DNA of 64,000 nucleotides from CAWBAT01 sp046331665 (GCA_046331665.1 JAXLQK010000027.1:1-64000); one strand, 5' to 3'; shown: positions 1 through 9,631, counted from the first letter of the stretch. The notes: generated from the letters alone by a model not told the origin. Numbers and translations: made by a program.

Positions 1-1
1 G

Positions 2-1021
2 GGCGTCGTCGAGATTCACAGTGCGACTCACTATGATCGGGCGGAAAACTTCTACCTGAAACAGGTTTACCGGATTCTGATTGGGTTGGCGCTCATGGTG
101 ATTGCCATCAGCATTGACTACCATGCGCTAGCTGAAAACGTCCCCTATCTATATGTCGCAGGTATCCTCTCGCTATTGTCTGTACTCCTTCTGGGGAGAC
201 GTGTTTCCGGCAGCAAGAGCTGGATTTCTTTGGGTGGTTTTTTCGAATTTCAACCTTCGGAGCTGGTCAAAGTCATCGTAGTCTTGGCCTTGGCTCGCTT
301 TTTGTGCGAGATTCGAACCGAATATCTTTCGGGAAGAGAAATTCTGAAAGCCTCCGCCATCTTTGGATTCCCCGTTCTCTTGGTGATTCTGCAACCAGAC
401 CTCGGCTCGGCCATGACGTTTTTCCCCATTTTGATTTCTGGCCTCGTCCTCGGAGGACTTCGACCTAAATGGGTTGTCGGGGCTATTATTTTGTCAGTTT
501 TTGTAGTTGCTTTGGGATGGTATAATTTAAAGGTTTATCAGAAGGAACGGATTTACACCTTTCTGGAACCAGAAAGAGACCCGTTGGGGACGGGTTATCA
601 CTCGATTCAATCGAAAATTGCCTTTGGTTCAGGAGGATTTTGGGGAAAAGGAATCGGGAAGGGAAGTCAGACACGACTCGGATTTCTGCCTGAACGCCAT
701 ACGGATTTCATATTCTCAGTGGTGGGAGAGGAACTAGGCTTTATTGGCGCTGGTACGATTCTAGTGCTTTATTTCCTTATCGTCATGCGCTCGATTCATG
801 TGGCCCAGACAGCCAGAGATAAACTGGGGGTCTACATCGCCGTCGGAGGGACCAGCGTATTACTATTCCACATCCTGGAGAACATGGGGATGGTTGTAGG
901 TTTGATGCCCATTACCGGCATCCCATTGCCCTTGTTGAGCTACGGAGGTTCTGCCATTCTTTCGACCTTTATTTTCTTAGGTCTCATCATTAATGTCAGG
1001 ATGAGAAGGTATGTGAACTGA
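2..1021 (+). CDS. rodA: Rod shape-determining protein RodA (5' truncated)
   Basis: This is the carboxy-terminal part of a SEDS-family peptidoglycan glycosyltransferase, the polymerase that works with a class B PBP in lateral wall synthesis. The frame is open to the window's left edge, and the residues just upstream of the first internal start (IHSATHYD) match the first SEDS periplasmic region, so the true start lies outside. The family signatures are visible: GSKSWISLGGFFEFQPSEL, the DLGSAM motif with its conserved Asp, a long loop containing LPERHTDFIFSVVGEELGF, and a final GIPLPLLSYGGSAIL helix. Many hydrophobic helices are present. The gene normally sits in an mreBCD-mrdA-rodA cluster, which would lie to the left. 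Family certain; RodA rather than FtsW is preferred from the EFQPSE form. Confidence 0.93.
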   Translation, partial: GVVEIHSATHYDRAENFYLKQVYRILIGLALMVIAISIDYHALAENVPYLYVAGILSLLSVLLLGRRVSGSKSWISLGGFFEFQPSELVKVIVVLALARFLCEIRTEYLSGREILKASAIFGFPVLLVILQPDLGSAMTFFPILISGLVLGGLRPKWVVGAIILSVFVVALGWYNLKVYQKERIYTFLEPERDPLGTGYHSIQSKIAFGSGGFWGKGIGKGSQTRLGFLPERHTDFIFSVVGEELGFIGAGTILVLYFLIVMRSIHVAQTARDKLGVYIAVGGTSVLLFHILENMGMVVGLMPITGIPLPLLSYGGSAILSTFIFLGLIINVRMRRYVN

Positions 1022-1353
1022 GCAGTTGAGAGCAGGATTGAGAATTATTGGGTTTGAAGGTAATGAAGGTTAAACACAAGCGAGATTTATCCGAGGTTGT
1101 TGGCAGCAGGCACTTACGGCCACTGCCCTAAATTTCTAAAGTTATTTGGAAGTACTTGAGAGCTCTATCGGTCTGCCCCCTGGGTTGGGAGTATTATCGG
1201 GGGGATTGGTAGCAAAGAACGGCGCGTTCTTTCCTCATTTTTTGGACAAGTCTATGATGCCAGTCAGAATTAAAGGCCTGCTTGATCCAATCTGCGGTAA
1301 AAATTCTACCCGGCCATATTGCTCTTCAGTGCTCCAGAATAGAGGAGTTCTGA
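1022..1353. other. Intergenic region rodA-rne
   Basis: About 330 bases without a supportable gene. A reading frame running from about 1146 into the start of the next gene has no family features and overlaps the ribonuclease start in another frame. No strong promoter or terminator hairpin stands out. The region probably holds the ribonuclease promoter and a 5' leader, which in RNase E genes is often an autoregulatory target, but no structure was identified here. Confidence 0.4.
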
Positions 1354-3831
1354 ATGTCAAAAGAGTTGATCATATCGGTCACCCCCCAGGAAACCAAGAC
1401 AGCGATTATCGAAAACGATCAAGTTGTCGAAATCCACATCGAGAGGGATAAAGAACACGGAATTGTAGGCGCCATCTGCAAAGGAAGAGTGACAAAAGTC
1501 CTGCCCGGAATGCAGTCGGCATTTGTGGATATTGGCCTGGAGCGGGATGCCTTTTTATACGTTTCTGATTTTTTTGAAGACACAGAAGAATATGACAGGC
1601 TGGTTTCGACAACAGACGATCAGGTGGCCGGTGGCTCCAGGCCGGCTGGGTCTCAGTCAGCCGCTGTCTCGCATCCGCCGGTCATTTCTCCCGAAGTGGT
1701 TGGCCCACCATCCAGTTTTTTCCGCTATGGGGACCGTCGGGGTCGCTCTCGCCGATCCAGAAGGAATCGCCTGAGGGGAAAGCATCATGAGACACCCAAT
1801 GCCCCGGCTCAGGTGGAAAGCCCAGCTCCCGCCACGCCAGAAACCGTAACCTTACCGCCAGTCGCTGAGCCTGCCATTTCCATTCTGCCCGGAGAATCTC
1901 TGGCGAAGTATCACCAGGTGTCCCCCTTAGTCGAGGAAACCTCTCTACGGCAAGAGACCCCTGGTGACAGTGAATCTGACCTGAACGCCGGCTTCGTTGC
2001 GGAGCCATCTCACGCAGAGAGCACCAGTGTGAGCAAGGCCGCCATATTGCCTGCTCAGGAATCTACCGTTGACCCCGGGTCCTATGAAGAGGGGATTGAA
2101 ATCCCCGAAGGGTCAGAGGATGAAGTTCAAGAAACGGTCGGTACGGTGGACGAGGGGGTTACTCCCTTGGCCACTGCCGAAGCTGCTTTCGTCTCCAGTG
2201 CGCCTGGCCCGGCTGCGCAAGCGTCTCTCGAACGAGAAGAATTGCGGCTTGCCCAAGTGGATGAGATTCCTCAACTTGAGGCAACCGAAGAGGAAATGGA
2301 TGAGGCTCGAGAAATTGCGCTCGAAGGTGCCGGAGAACTCATTGCTTCTAAAGAACCCCTTGTTGTAGCTGCAGAAGGACGGTCTGAAGCTTCAGGGGAA
2401 AATGAAGAAATCACGGACCCGCAGGGTGGTGTAGAACCCAGTTCTGAGCACGAAGAGGCAGCCGCGGCGACTGCTGGTCCCTCAGGATCGCCTGCTCCCC
2501 CTCCTGCCAAGGCCGAAATTCGCGGCACCCCCGGAACGTCGAAGTTCTTCCGGCGTTCCAATGAACGAAGGAGGCGCTCCAGCCGGCCTCAGGCAGAAAG
2601 ACGCCACGAAGAAAACGAATCTCGGTTTCCCTTGATTGCAGACCTGCTCAAGGAAGGGCAGGAGATTCTCGTCCAAATTGCCAAGGAACCGTTGGGCACG
2701 AAGGGCGCAAGAATCACTTCACATATCGCATTGCCGGGACGTTATCTCGTTTACATGCCCACGGTCGATCACATCGGAGTTTCCCGTAAGATTGAATCCG
2801 ATGAAGAAAGACAACGCCTTAAGCGCATTATTCAGCAGCACCGCCGGCCGGAGCTGCCAGGGGGATTCATTGTGCGAACCGCAGGGCAGGGAAGAGGGGA
2901 GGACGAGTTCGTTTCAGACATCAATTTCCTTTATGCCCTTTGGGGAGAGATCAAAGCCCGGGCGGATAAGAACAAAGCAGGAACCATAATTCACCGAGAC
3001 TTAAGTTTAGTGCAACGCATTCTTCGCGATCAACTCTCCAATGACTACGTGGCCATTCGGGTTGATAACGAATTTGAGTATGCCACCATTGTTGAATTCA
3101 TCAACCGTTTCCAGCCCTCCTTGGTCAACCGCGTAAAACTCTACGCCAAAGACACCCCCATTTTTGAAGAGTTTGGCGTGCAGGGGGAAATCGACAAAGC
3201 ACTGCGGAACAAGGTGTGGTTGAAGTCAGGCGGTTATATCGTCATCGACCAAGCTGAGGCGTTGGTGGCCATCGACGTGAACACAGGCAAATATGTGGGG
3301 AAGTCGAACAAGCTTGAAGATACAATCGTGAAGACCAATATTGAAGCGGCTAAGGAAATCGCCCGTCAAATCCGCCTGCGTGACTTGGGGGGGATTATCG
3401 TTTGTGACTTTATCGACATGGATGACCGGAAGAATCGGTTCAAGGTGACGCAAACTCTCGAAGAAGCGCTGCGCGTGGATCGCTCTCCCTCAAAAGTGCT
3501 GGAGTTCAATGATTTCGGCCTGGTGGCCATTACGCGAAAACGCGTCAAACAGTCCATCCTGAGAACTCTTTGTGAGCCTTGCCCGAGCTGCATTGGTCTC
3601 GGCATGGTCAAGTCTGCTCAAACGGTTTGCTATGACATCCAGGCAGAAGCCAAGAAGATGGGAAGAACCTTGGAGAACCGTGAAATTACCATTCGGGTCA
3701 GTCCCGAAGTAGCCAAAGCCTTGAAGAGTACGGAAATATCGGTCCTTCATGAAATTGAATCCGTGTTGAAGAAGGAAGTCGTGATCAAAAGTGATCCTCT
3801 TCTTTCGCAAGAACACTTTGATATCTTCTGA
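1354..3831 (+). CDS. rne: Ribonuclease E/G family protein with large disordered insert
   Basis: This is an endoribonuclease of the RNase E/G family, acting in mRNA decay and rRNA processing. Residues 1-84 carry the start of the S1 RNA-binding domain (ICKGRVTKVLPGMQSAFVDIGL). From about residue 85 to 423 there is a low-complexity stretch rich in Glu, Pro, Ala and Ser with two Arg-rich patches (RRGRSRRSRRNR; RRSNERRRRSSR). The conserved catalytic half resumes at FPLIADLLKEG. Asp641 (IDVNTGKY) and Asp685 (CDFIDM) match the metal-binding aspartates, and Cys743-Pro-Ser-Cys746 matches the zinc link of the tetramer. At 825 residues it is much longer than an RNase G; the extra length is internal, not a carboxy-terminal degradosome scaffold as in E. 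coli RNase E. The ATG follows an AGAGGAG-like ribosome site. Confidence 0.93.
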   Translation: MSKELIISVTPQETKTAIIENDQVVEIHIERDKEHGIVGAICKGRVTKVLPGMQSAFVDIGLERDAFLYVSDFFEDTEEYDRLVSTTDDQVAGGSRPAGSQSAAVSHPPVISPEVVGPPSSFFRYGDRRGRSRRSRRNRLRGKHHETPNAPAQVESPAPATPETVTLPPVAEPAISILPGESLAKYHQVSPLVEETSLRQETPGDSESDLNAGFVAEPSHAESTSVSKAAILPAQESTVDPGSYEEGIEIPEGSEDEVQETVGTVDEGVTPLATAEAAFVSSAPGPAAQASLEREELRLAQVDEIPQLEATEEEMDEAREIALEGAGELIASKEPLVVAAEGRSEASGENEEITDPQGGVEPSSEHEEAAAATAGPSGSPAPPPAKAEIRGTPGTSKFFRRSNERRRRSSRPQAERRHEENESRFPLIADLLKEGQEILVQIAKEPLGTKGARITSHIALPGRYLVYMPTVDHIGVSRKIESDEERQRLKRIIQQHRRPELPGGFIVRTAGQGRGEDEFVSDINFLYALWGEIKARADKNKAGTIIHRDLSLVQRILRDQLSNDYVAIRVDNEFEYATIVEFINRFQPSLVNRVKLYAKDTPIFEEFGVQGEIDKALRNKVWLKSGGYIVIDQAEALVAIDVNTGKYVGKSNKLEDTIVKTNIEAAKEIARQIRLRDLGGIIVCDFIDMDDRKNRFKVTQTLEEALRVDRSPSKVLEFNDFGLVAITRKRVKQSILRTLCEPCPSCIGLGMVKSAQTVCYDIQAEAKKMGRTLENREITIRVSPEVAKALKSTEISVLHEIESVLKKEVVIKSDPLLSQEHFDIF

Positions 3832-3874
3832 ATCCCTGGGAAAGGAATTATTTCCTTGCCGATTCCTGTTCCCT

Positions 3875-3901
3875 CCGCGTTCTCTCCCATCGAGAACGCG
3901 G
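3875..3901 (+). terminator. Hairpin downstream of rne
   Basis: A perfect 10-bp inverted repeat (CCGCGTTCTC / GAGAACGCGG) with a 7-base loop lies 43 bases after the ribonuclease stop codon. No run of T follows, so it may be a processing or 3'-stabilising hairpin rather than a strict intrinsic terminator. Confidence 0.4.
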
Positions 3902-3986
3902 ATGGGAAGCGAAAACTTATAGGCCCGGTTCTCCGATCAGTCCTGATCTCTTTCTCTCCTCTTTCACTCCTGGAAAAATCGTCCCC

Positions 3987-5728
3987 ATGTTTGAGAAATG
4001 TTCTGGCCGAATGACCGGATACAATACGCAACGTCTGCAGCGCGACATTTTTGCGGGAGTCTTGCGGGTATTAGCTTGCCGCTGGCAATGGCATTCGCCA
4101 TCGCCAGCGGTGTAACCCCGGAGAAGGCCTCTATACGGCAATCGTAGCCGGAGCGGCCATTTCTATTTTTGGTGGTTCGAAAGTCCAAATTGGTGGACCC
4201 ACCGGAGCCATGGTGGCCATCTTGTCGTTGATTGTACTCCAGTATGGAACCGAGAATTTACTGCTCGCTGGGTTATTAGCCGGCCTCATGCTCATCGCCA
4301 TGGGCATCTTGAGGCTGAGCCATTATCCTGTTTTCATTCCTTTCCGGTGACAACCGGGTTTACTGCCGGGATTGCCATTCTAATTTTTACCGACAAATCA
4401 ACAATTTCCTGGGATTAACGGGACTCACTCGATATAGCCATTTCCATCTGAATCTGCTGGAGACTTTTCTCAATCTCCAGTTCATGAATCCGCATGCCGT
4501 CTTGACAGGCCTCATTTCGCTGGGCTGTCTGTTGTTGATCCCGCGGCTGACCCAGCTCGTTCCTGGATCTCTGGTCGGCATGATCGTGGCCAGTGTGGTG
4601 GCCTACGAATTGAAGTGGGATGTCGAGACAATCGGCAGCCGATTCGGAGGAATTCCGAGGATGCTCCCCTTGCCGAAATTGCCGGCCCTGTCGTTTACGT
4701 CCTTCCTCCATGTACTCCAGCCTGCGTTCACGATTGCGATCCTGGGTGCCATCGAGAGCCTGTTGTCCTGCGTGGTTGCCGACTCAAAGACCGGAGAGCG
4801 TCATGATTCCAATAGGGAATTAATCGGGCAAGGTGTGGCTAATGTCCTCACCCCGCTTTTTGGAGGAATCCCGGCAACGGGAGCGATCGCCCGCACCATG
4901 ACAAATATCCGCAATGGCGGGAATAGCCCGGTGGCAGGCGTTGTCCACGCCGTCACCCTGCTGGTCATGATGATGCTTTTCGCTCCCTGGGCAAACCGAA
5001 TTCCCCTGGCGACCCTGGCTCCGATTCTCATGGTGGTGGCCTGGAACATGTCGGAAGTGCATCAGATCGCGCACATTTTGAAAGGGACGCGAAGTGATAT
5101 TGCAGTGCTGATCACGACTTTATTGCTCACCGTTTTTGCGGATTTGACCGTGGCGGTCGAATTCGGCCTATTGATGGCGGCAATTCTCTTCATCAAACGC
5201 ATGAGTGATGTTCATCGAGTACAGAAAGTGCTGCCAGATTTTTCCGATCCCAAATGCAAGGTCAGGGCGATCGACGAACAGACGGCCGATTGCCCGCAGG
5301 TGACCATCCTCACCGTGGAAGGAGCCCTCTTTTTTGGCGCCGCCCAGAAATTTGAACAAGAAACCCTCAGCCATATCCCTTCCCTGAAATCCCTGATTCT
5401 GCGGATGTCCAAGGTTCCGGTGATCGACGCGACCGGCGAAAAGGCCTTGCACTCGATTTGGGAGGATTGTCAGAAGCACAAAGTGGCTCTGTTTCTCAGT
5501 GGACTCGGGCCGCAACCCGAAGGCGTCCTGGAGGCGACCGGACTCCTTTCCAAAGTCGGGAAAGAAAATCTTTTTCCCCGGACGGGCCCTGCCCTGGATC
5601 TGGCCATTTCTCGAATGGACGTGGAAATCTGCGCCGAGTGTCCTAGCGTTGTCTTTCGGGAATGCGAAGCGCTCAAGTACCGGGGAATGCAGGAATTCAC
5701 GCGGCGTCAGCAGAACCCCATGGGATAG
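3987..5728 (+). pseudogene. SulP-family anion transporter with STAS domain, frameshifted
   Basis: This encodes a SulP (SLC26-type) membrane transporter for sulfate, bicarbonate or other anions. The carboxy part is intact from Met at 4484: several membrane helices, a GIPATGAIARTMTNIRNGG motif, then a STAS domain (about residues 265-375) with SKVPVIDATG. The amino part is recognisable but split over four frame changes near 4060, 4127, 4345 and 4392. The pieces spliced together read FAGVLAGISLPLAMAF, then EKGLYTAIVAG, then PFPVTTGFTAGI, then TDQINNFLGL. Each break is cured by adding one base to a short homopolymer, so sequencing error is more likely than true inactivation. Neither possible start (3987 or 4011) has a strong ribosome site. 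Confidence 0.85.
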
Positions 5729-5744
5729 AAGGTTCCTCCCCGGC

Positions 5745-6344
5745 TTAGATCTCGCGCCGCCCTTCCAGCGCCCGCGAAATCGTCACCTGGTCGGCATAGT
5801 CCAAATCCCCCCCCATCGGCACTCCTGTGGCAATCCTCGTGACTCGCACTTGGAACGGCCGAATCAGTCTTGAGAGGTAGAGAGCGGTTGCCTCGCCTTC
5901 CACGCTCGGGTTTGTGGCAAGAATCACTTCTTTGATGTGCCCTTGTTTGATCCTCTCCAAAAGCCCCTTGATTTGGAGCTGATCCGGTCCTATCCCTTGC
6001 AGGGGGGAGAGGACTCCGAGCAAGATGTGATACGTCCCGTGGTATTCTCTCGTTTTTTCAATGGCGAGAACGCCATGAGGTTCTTCCAGGACGCAGATCA
6101 AACTCTTATCGCGGGCAGGGTCGGTACAATAGCGGCAGGGGTTCTGGTCGGTGATGTTATTACAGAGCGAACAGTATTGAATGGATTCTTTCAAGCTCAG
6201 AATGGCGCGGGCGAGTTTCTCTGCTTCGGAGGAAGGAACCCGGATCAAGTGATAGGCCAGGCGCTGGGCGGTTTTTGACCCGACGCCAGGAAGCTTTCGA
6301 AGCTCCTCAATCAGAGATTCAACGGGAGGTGCGTAATCGCGCAT
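5745..6344 (-). CDS. recR: Recombination mediator RecR
   Basis: RecR works with RecO (and RecF) to load RecA at single-strand gaps. The 199-residue protein has the expected order: a helix-hairpin-helix (LPGVGSKTAQRLAYHL), a four-cysteine zinc finger (Cys58, Cys61, Cys70, Cys73), and a Toprim domain with LEEP, ATNPSVEGEATALYL and the carboxy-terminal GVPMGGDLDYADQVT. Length is normal for the family. It is the last gene of the dnaX-ybaB-recR block, 34 bases after ybaB, and ends 16 bases from the convergent SulP gene. Confidence 0.98.
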   Translation of the reverse strand: MRDYAPPVESLIEELRKLPGVGSKTAQRLAYHLIRVPSSEAEKLARAILSLKESIQYCSLCNNITDQNPCRYCTDPARDKSLICVLEEPHGVLAIEKTREYHGTYHILLGVLSPLQGIGPDQLQIKGLLERIKQGHIKEVILATNPSVEGEATALYLSRLIRPFQVRVTRIATGVPMGGDLDYADQVTISRALEGRREI

Positions 6345-6378
6345 GGAAACGCATCAGCCGAAAGGCTGATGGGACCCA

Positions 6379-6687
6379 TCAAAAGAGGCCAGGGATTTTC
6401 ATCCCGCCGGTAAGATTTCCGATTTGACCCGACAATTCTTCATCCACCTTGCGAGCGGCCTCATTTATGGCCGCCAGGATCAAGTCTTGGAGCATCTCCA
6501 CATCGCCTGAGCTGACGGCATCGGGTTCGATCTTGACGCTTAACACCTGTTTCAGCCCATTCATTTTGATGCTCACCATGCCGCCTCCGGCCGTGCCTTC
6601 GACGGACATTTCGGCCATCTGCTTCTGCAACTGTTCCTGCATCTTCTGAGCCTGCTTCAGCATCTGCTGCATATTCTTCATGGTCAT
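6379..6687 (-). CDS. ybaB: YbaB/EbfC-family nucleoid-associated protein
   Basis: A small DNA-binding protein of the YbaB/EbfC family, forming tweezer-like dimers on DNA. It begins with a Met/Gln/Lys-rich helix (MQQMLKQAQKMQEQLQKQM), followed by the GTAGGGMVSIKMNGL strand region and a helix with LQDLILAAINEAARKVDE, ending in GMKIPGLF. I chose the start at MTMKNMQQ because the upstream extension is not conserved-looking; the Met two codons later is equally possible. It lies between dnaX and recR, the usual arrangement in many bacteria. Confidence 0.95.
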   Translation of the reverse strand: MTMKNMQQMLKQAQKMQEQLQKQMAEMSVEGTAGGGMVSIKMNGLKQVLSVKIEPDAVSSGDVEMLQDLILAAINEAARKVDEELSGQIGNLTGGMKIPGLF

Positions 6688-6763
6688 CCCCGTCGCATAA
6701 TGTAAACCAACTGATAAAGAATACCCCAAAGTCCCACCGTTTGGAACTGAAGTGGAAAAGGGG

Positions 6764-8464
6764 TTATGGCTTCAATTCTTTGATTTCGACGATCTCGCCC
6801 TGAAATGTCTCCAGAAAATTCTTAACAGTCGCGTCCTCTTTGATTTGTTCCAGGAGGCCAGTTTTCGGCGCCGGAGGAACAGGATCAGGGACGGGATTGC
6901 TCACCGGCGTCGCGGGGGCGTCTTTAGAGAGAGTAATCAGGACGGGTCGTTGCTTGCCTGTGAGCGATGCGGCGACCTCTTGCACCAACAACAGATTCTC
7001 GCGCGGCTGCATCATATCAAACGAAAATCTTTCCTTTTCCAAATAGACAATCTCTAATTCTGCCTCTTTGAACTTGAGGGCCGAGGCATGGTCGAGCAGG
7101 GAGGAGACCATAGGTGACTTTTCGAAGACTCCGTGCCTCACCTGGTGGAACAGCTCTTCCGGAGAATTCTTTCCTTCCGAAGGCGATTGGGAGTAGGACT
7201 GTCGCTTAACGGCCGCGGCCGCCGCCAGGTTAGGTGAAGAAGCCCTCATGTGTGACGATACTCCCTTCGGGTCCGATGGAAGAGGCGAAGAGTGGGTGGG
7301 GGAAAGTGTAGTAGAAGGAGCCGCCATTGGGGAAGACGCTCCCAGATGGGCCAAGAGTTCCTCAATAGGCACCAACCGCTTGGCCTGGAGGATCTTCAGC
7401 AAGCCCATCTCCAGCTGGAACCGCGGCTGCGCCGCCCATCGCATCTCCGATTCCGTCGTCACCAGGATACTGAAGAACCGGGTGAGATCCTCTTCAGAGA
7501 ACTGATTCGCCAGTTCATGATTGCGACTCAGCTCGGCCGGAGTCAAAGGAATAAGCACAGGGTCTTCTCCGACAATCTTCAACAACGCGAGGTTTCGAAT
7601 ATGGCCTATAAGTTCCCGAATAAAATGTTGGAGGTTTAATCCGCTCTGAACAAGCTGGTCGACGATCTGGATGAGATGCCGTGCATCGGAACGGTGGATG
7701 GCTTCGGTGAGTTCCTCCAGCAGTTGATGGGGAACGACACCCAATACCTGCTTGACCAGTTCGTCGCGAATTTCGCTCCCGCAAAAGGAGACGATTTGCT
7801 CAAGTTGAGATTGAGCGTCGCGCATGCTCCCTTCTGACGCTCTGGCAATGGCTTGAAGCGACGCTGAACTGATCTGAATCTTTTCGCTTTCCGCAATGCG
7901 GCTTAATTGGGAAAGGATCTCCGGGTAGCCAATGGCCCGAAAGTTGAAGTGCTGACAACGGGAAAGAATCGTTGAAGGAACCTTGTGGTGTTCCGTCGTC
8001 GCCAGCACGAAGACGACCTGCGGCGGGGGCTCTTCCAGGGTCTTAAGCAGGGCATTGAATGCTTCCGTCGTCAACATGTGGACTTCGTCAATGATGAAGA
8101 CCTTGTAGCGATCCTTGGCGGCGGCGTATTTGACGTTTTCGCGCAGTTCGCGAATCTCATCAATGCCTCGGTTGGAAGCCGCGTCGATTTCCAGAACATC
8201 AATTGAGTTTCCGTTTGTAATTTCTCTGCAGGGGTCACATTCATTGCACGGAGTAATCGTGGGGCCCTGAACGCAATTCAAGGCTTTGGCCAGGATTCTG
8301 GCTGTCGACGTCTTGCCTACTCCACGGGCACCCGCAAAAAGATAGGCGTGCGCAATCCGGTTTTGCCGGACAGCATTCTTCAAGGTCTGGGCAATCGCAT
8401 CCTGACCTACGATTTCATCAAATGTCTGTGGGCGCCACTTCCGTGCAAGAACCTGGTAGCTCAT
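6764..8464 (-). CDS. dnaX: DNA polymerase III subunit gamma/tau
   Basis: The clamp-loader ATPase of the replicative polymerase. An AAA+ domain occupies about residues 1-240: Walker A GARGVGKT (Gly45-Thr52), four zinc-binding cysteines (64, 73, 76, 79), Walker B FIIDEVHM (Asp126, Glu127), sensor 1 LATTE and the SRC arginine-finger motif (LSRCQHF). Domain III follows, then a Pro/Ser-rich linker (about 375-435) and a carboxy region like the tau extension. At 566 residues it is a full-length tau-type product; no obvious slippery heptamer for gamma was confirmed. It heads the dnaX-ybaB-recR operon, with the SRP RNA gene about 105 bases upstream on the same strand. Confidence 0.97.
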   Translation of the reverse strand: MSYQVLARKWRPQTFDEIVGQDAIAQTLKNAVRQNRIAHAYLFAGARGVGKTSTARILAKALNCVQGPTITPCNECDPCREITNGNSIDVLEIDAASNRGIDEIRELRENVKYAAAKDRYKVFIIDEVHMLTTEAFNALLKTLEEPPPQVVFVLATTEHHKVPSTILSRCQHFNFRAIGYPEILSQLSRIAESEKIQISSASLQAIARASEGSMRDAQSQLEQIVSFCGSEIRDELVKQVLGVVPHQLLEELTEAIHRSDARHLIQIVDQLVQSGLNLQHFIRELIGHIRNLALLKIVGEDPVLIPLTPAELSRNHELANQFSEEDLTRFFSILVTTESEMRWAAQPRFQLEMGLLKILQAKRLVPIEELLAHLGASSPMAAPSTTLSPTHSSPLPSDPKGVSSHMRASSPNLAAAAAVKRQSYSQSPSEGKNSPEELFHQVRHGVFEKSPMVSSLLDHASALKFKEAELEIVYLEKERFSFDMMQPRENLLLVQEVAASLTGKQRPVLITLSKDAPATPVSNPVPDPVPPAPKTGLLEQIKEDATVKNFLETFQGEIVEIKELKP

Positions 8465-8568
8465 GGGGTGATAGAGAAAACGGCGTGTGTCGAATAAGAC
8501 AATTCAGCTGATACCACCATTCTGACCCTTTTCCGAGTGGAGTGGGAGCAAGAAAGGTCAGGAACTGG

Positions 8569-8674
8569 TCAGGCCCCGGGTGAATCTGCGGCACATTCGG
8601 GTGTCCACTACCGTTGCTTTCTTCCGAACCTGGCGGGATTTGCAGATCCGAATTGCACAGAGCCCGAGGCCTGA
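8569..8674 (-). ncRNA. ffs: Signal recognition particle RNA (4.5S-type)
   Basis: On the minus strand this stretch shows the SRP RNA hallmark: CCGCCAGG, then UUC-GGAA-GAA, then AGCAACGG, that is, the domain IV hairpin with a GGAA tetraloop and the AGCA side of the symmetric loop. The ends form a 12-bp helix (TCAGGCCTCGGG with CCCGGGGCCTGA, one G-U pair), and an inner ATTCGG/CCGAAT helix sits between. The total length of about 106 bases fits the short bacterial form lacking the Alu domain. It lies upstream of dnaX in the same direction, as in Bacillus. The tip stem has U-U-C/G-A-A instead of the commoner U-C-C/G-G-A, a covarying change. Ends are estimated from the helix. Confidence 0.92.
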
Positions 8675-9193
8675 TGAGGTGAATCAACTGCCGAAAAGAC
8701 AGGCGAATCTTAATGAAAAGGAGAATCCCTGTCTAGCGAAATAGGGAACGCAGGAACCGCCAAACTTAACCCTTTCAATGCCCGCCTGTGGCAGGATCTG
8801 GCTGGTGGATGCGTAGAAAGTATCCCGAAGCTGTTTTCCTGCCGACCCGGTTGCCCCTTTCCCATCTTTTTCTAACGGAACATTAAGTGGTAGACCTTGG
8901 CCAATAGTGATGCCATGCCTTCCCATTCCACTACCAAAGTTCGGACAATTTTTTCTCTTTCCCGATGCGCAACCTACTGACAGCTGACCGGTGAAGTTGA
9001 TACGGATATTTAAAATGAATGAGTTAGCTGTGGATCACCGTGTTCCGGTGGGGCATGGGAGTGGCTCCCCCAATTTGGCGTCCGAGTTGCCAATAATCAT
9101 TTCGTCAAGGGTGAACAGCTTTCCAATGGCATTGCCACCAGCGAGTGCCCCTGAAGGAAGCCCCCTACTGCCAACATCATCGAGAACGGAAAA
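8675..9193. other. Intergenic region between SRP RNA and a small hypothetical gene
   Basis: About 520 bases without a recognisable gene. Short frames on either strand (for example minus 8684-8926 and 9035-9325) show no family features. It should contain the SRP RNA promoter, reading leftward from about 8680-8720, but I could not assign clear -35 and -10 boxes. Confidence 0.35.
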
Positions 9194-9631
9194 ATGGACA
9201 GAGAAAACCCGCTCAGAAATTACCTCCTCCAGTTGAACCAGCAATATAACCTTTCCAACGAGTTCAAGTCTCGAGTTGCAGAGTTGATTGAGCGGCTTGC
9301 GGACCTGCATCTGGCGCCCGACCAAATTGAATTATTGGCTTGCCGCGTTCGGGAGACTTATGAAAGGCAGGTCTTAGTGGAATCTTGCAGGGAGGAGAGC
9401 CAGAAATCACTTCAGAAGATTCAAAGCGCGATCAATGCCTATTCCAATGCGCTCAATACGATTAACCAACGCCTTAGCCACGCCGAAGCAACCTTGGAGA
9501 ACGTCCTCAAAACGTCTCCAACGGTCCCAAAGCCAACCCCCGAAAAGGCGGTCCAGCCCTTAGAAAGGGAAAAAGCCAAAGCCTTGATGGCTTTTGCTAC
9601 CATCAGCAGCAAGAACAGCCGCATTCACTAA
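9194..9631 (+). CDS. Small hypothetical protein, helical
   Basis: No family recognised. The 145-residue product is mostly helical by composition. Residues 60-105 (ESQKSLQKIQSAINAYSNALNT and on) look like a coiled coil, followed by a Pro/Thr/Lys-rich tail (KTSPTVPKPTPEKA) and a second short helix. There is no signal peptide. The ATG lies after a purine-rich GAGAACGG. It stands alone between the divergent SRP RNA/dnaX block and a convergent DUF2911 gene. Coding status rests mainly on an undisturbed frame and the amphipathic pattern. Confidence 0.5.
   Translation: MDRENPLRNYLLQLNQQYNLSNEFKSRVAELIERLADLHLAPDQIELLACRVRETYERQVLVESCREESQKSLQKIQSAINAYSNALNTINQRLSHAEATLENVLKTSPTVPKPTPEKAVQPLEREKAKALMAFATISSKNSRIH

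Noticed and set aside
1146..1451. 101-residue frame before the ribonuclease
   Set aside because: It overlaps the start of the ribonuclease in another frame and shows no features.
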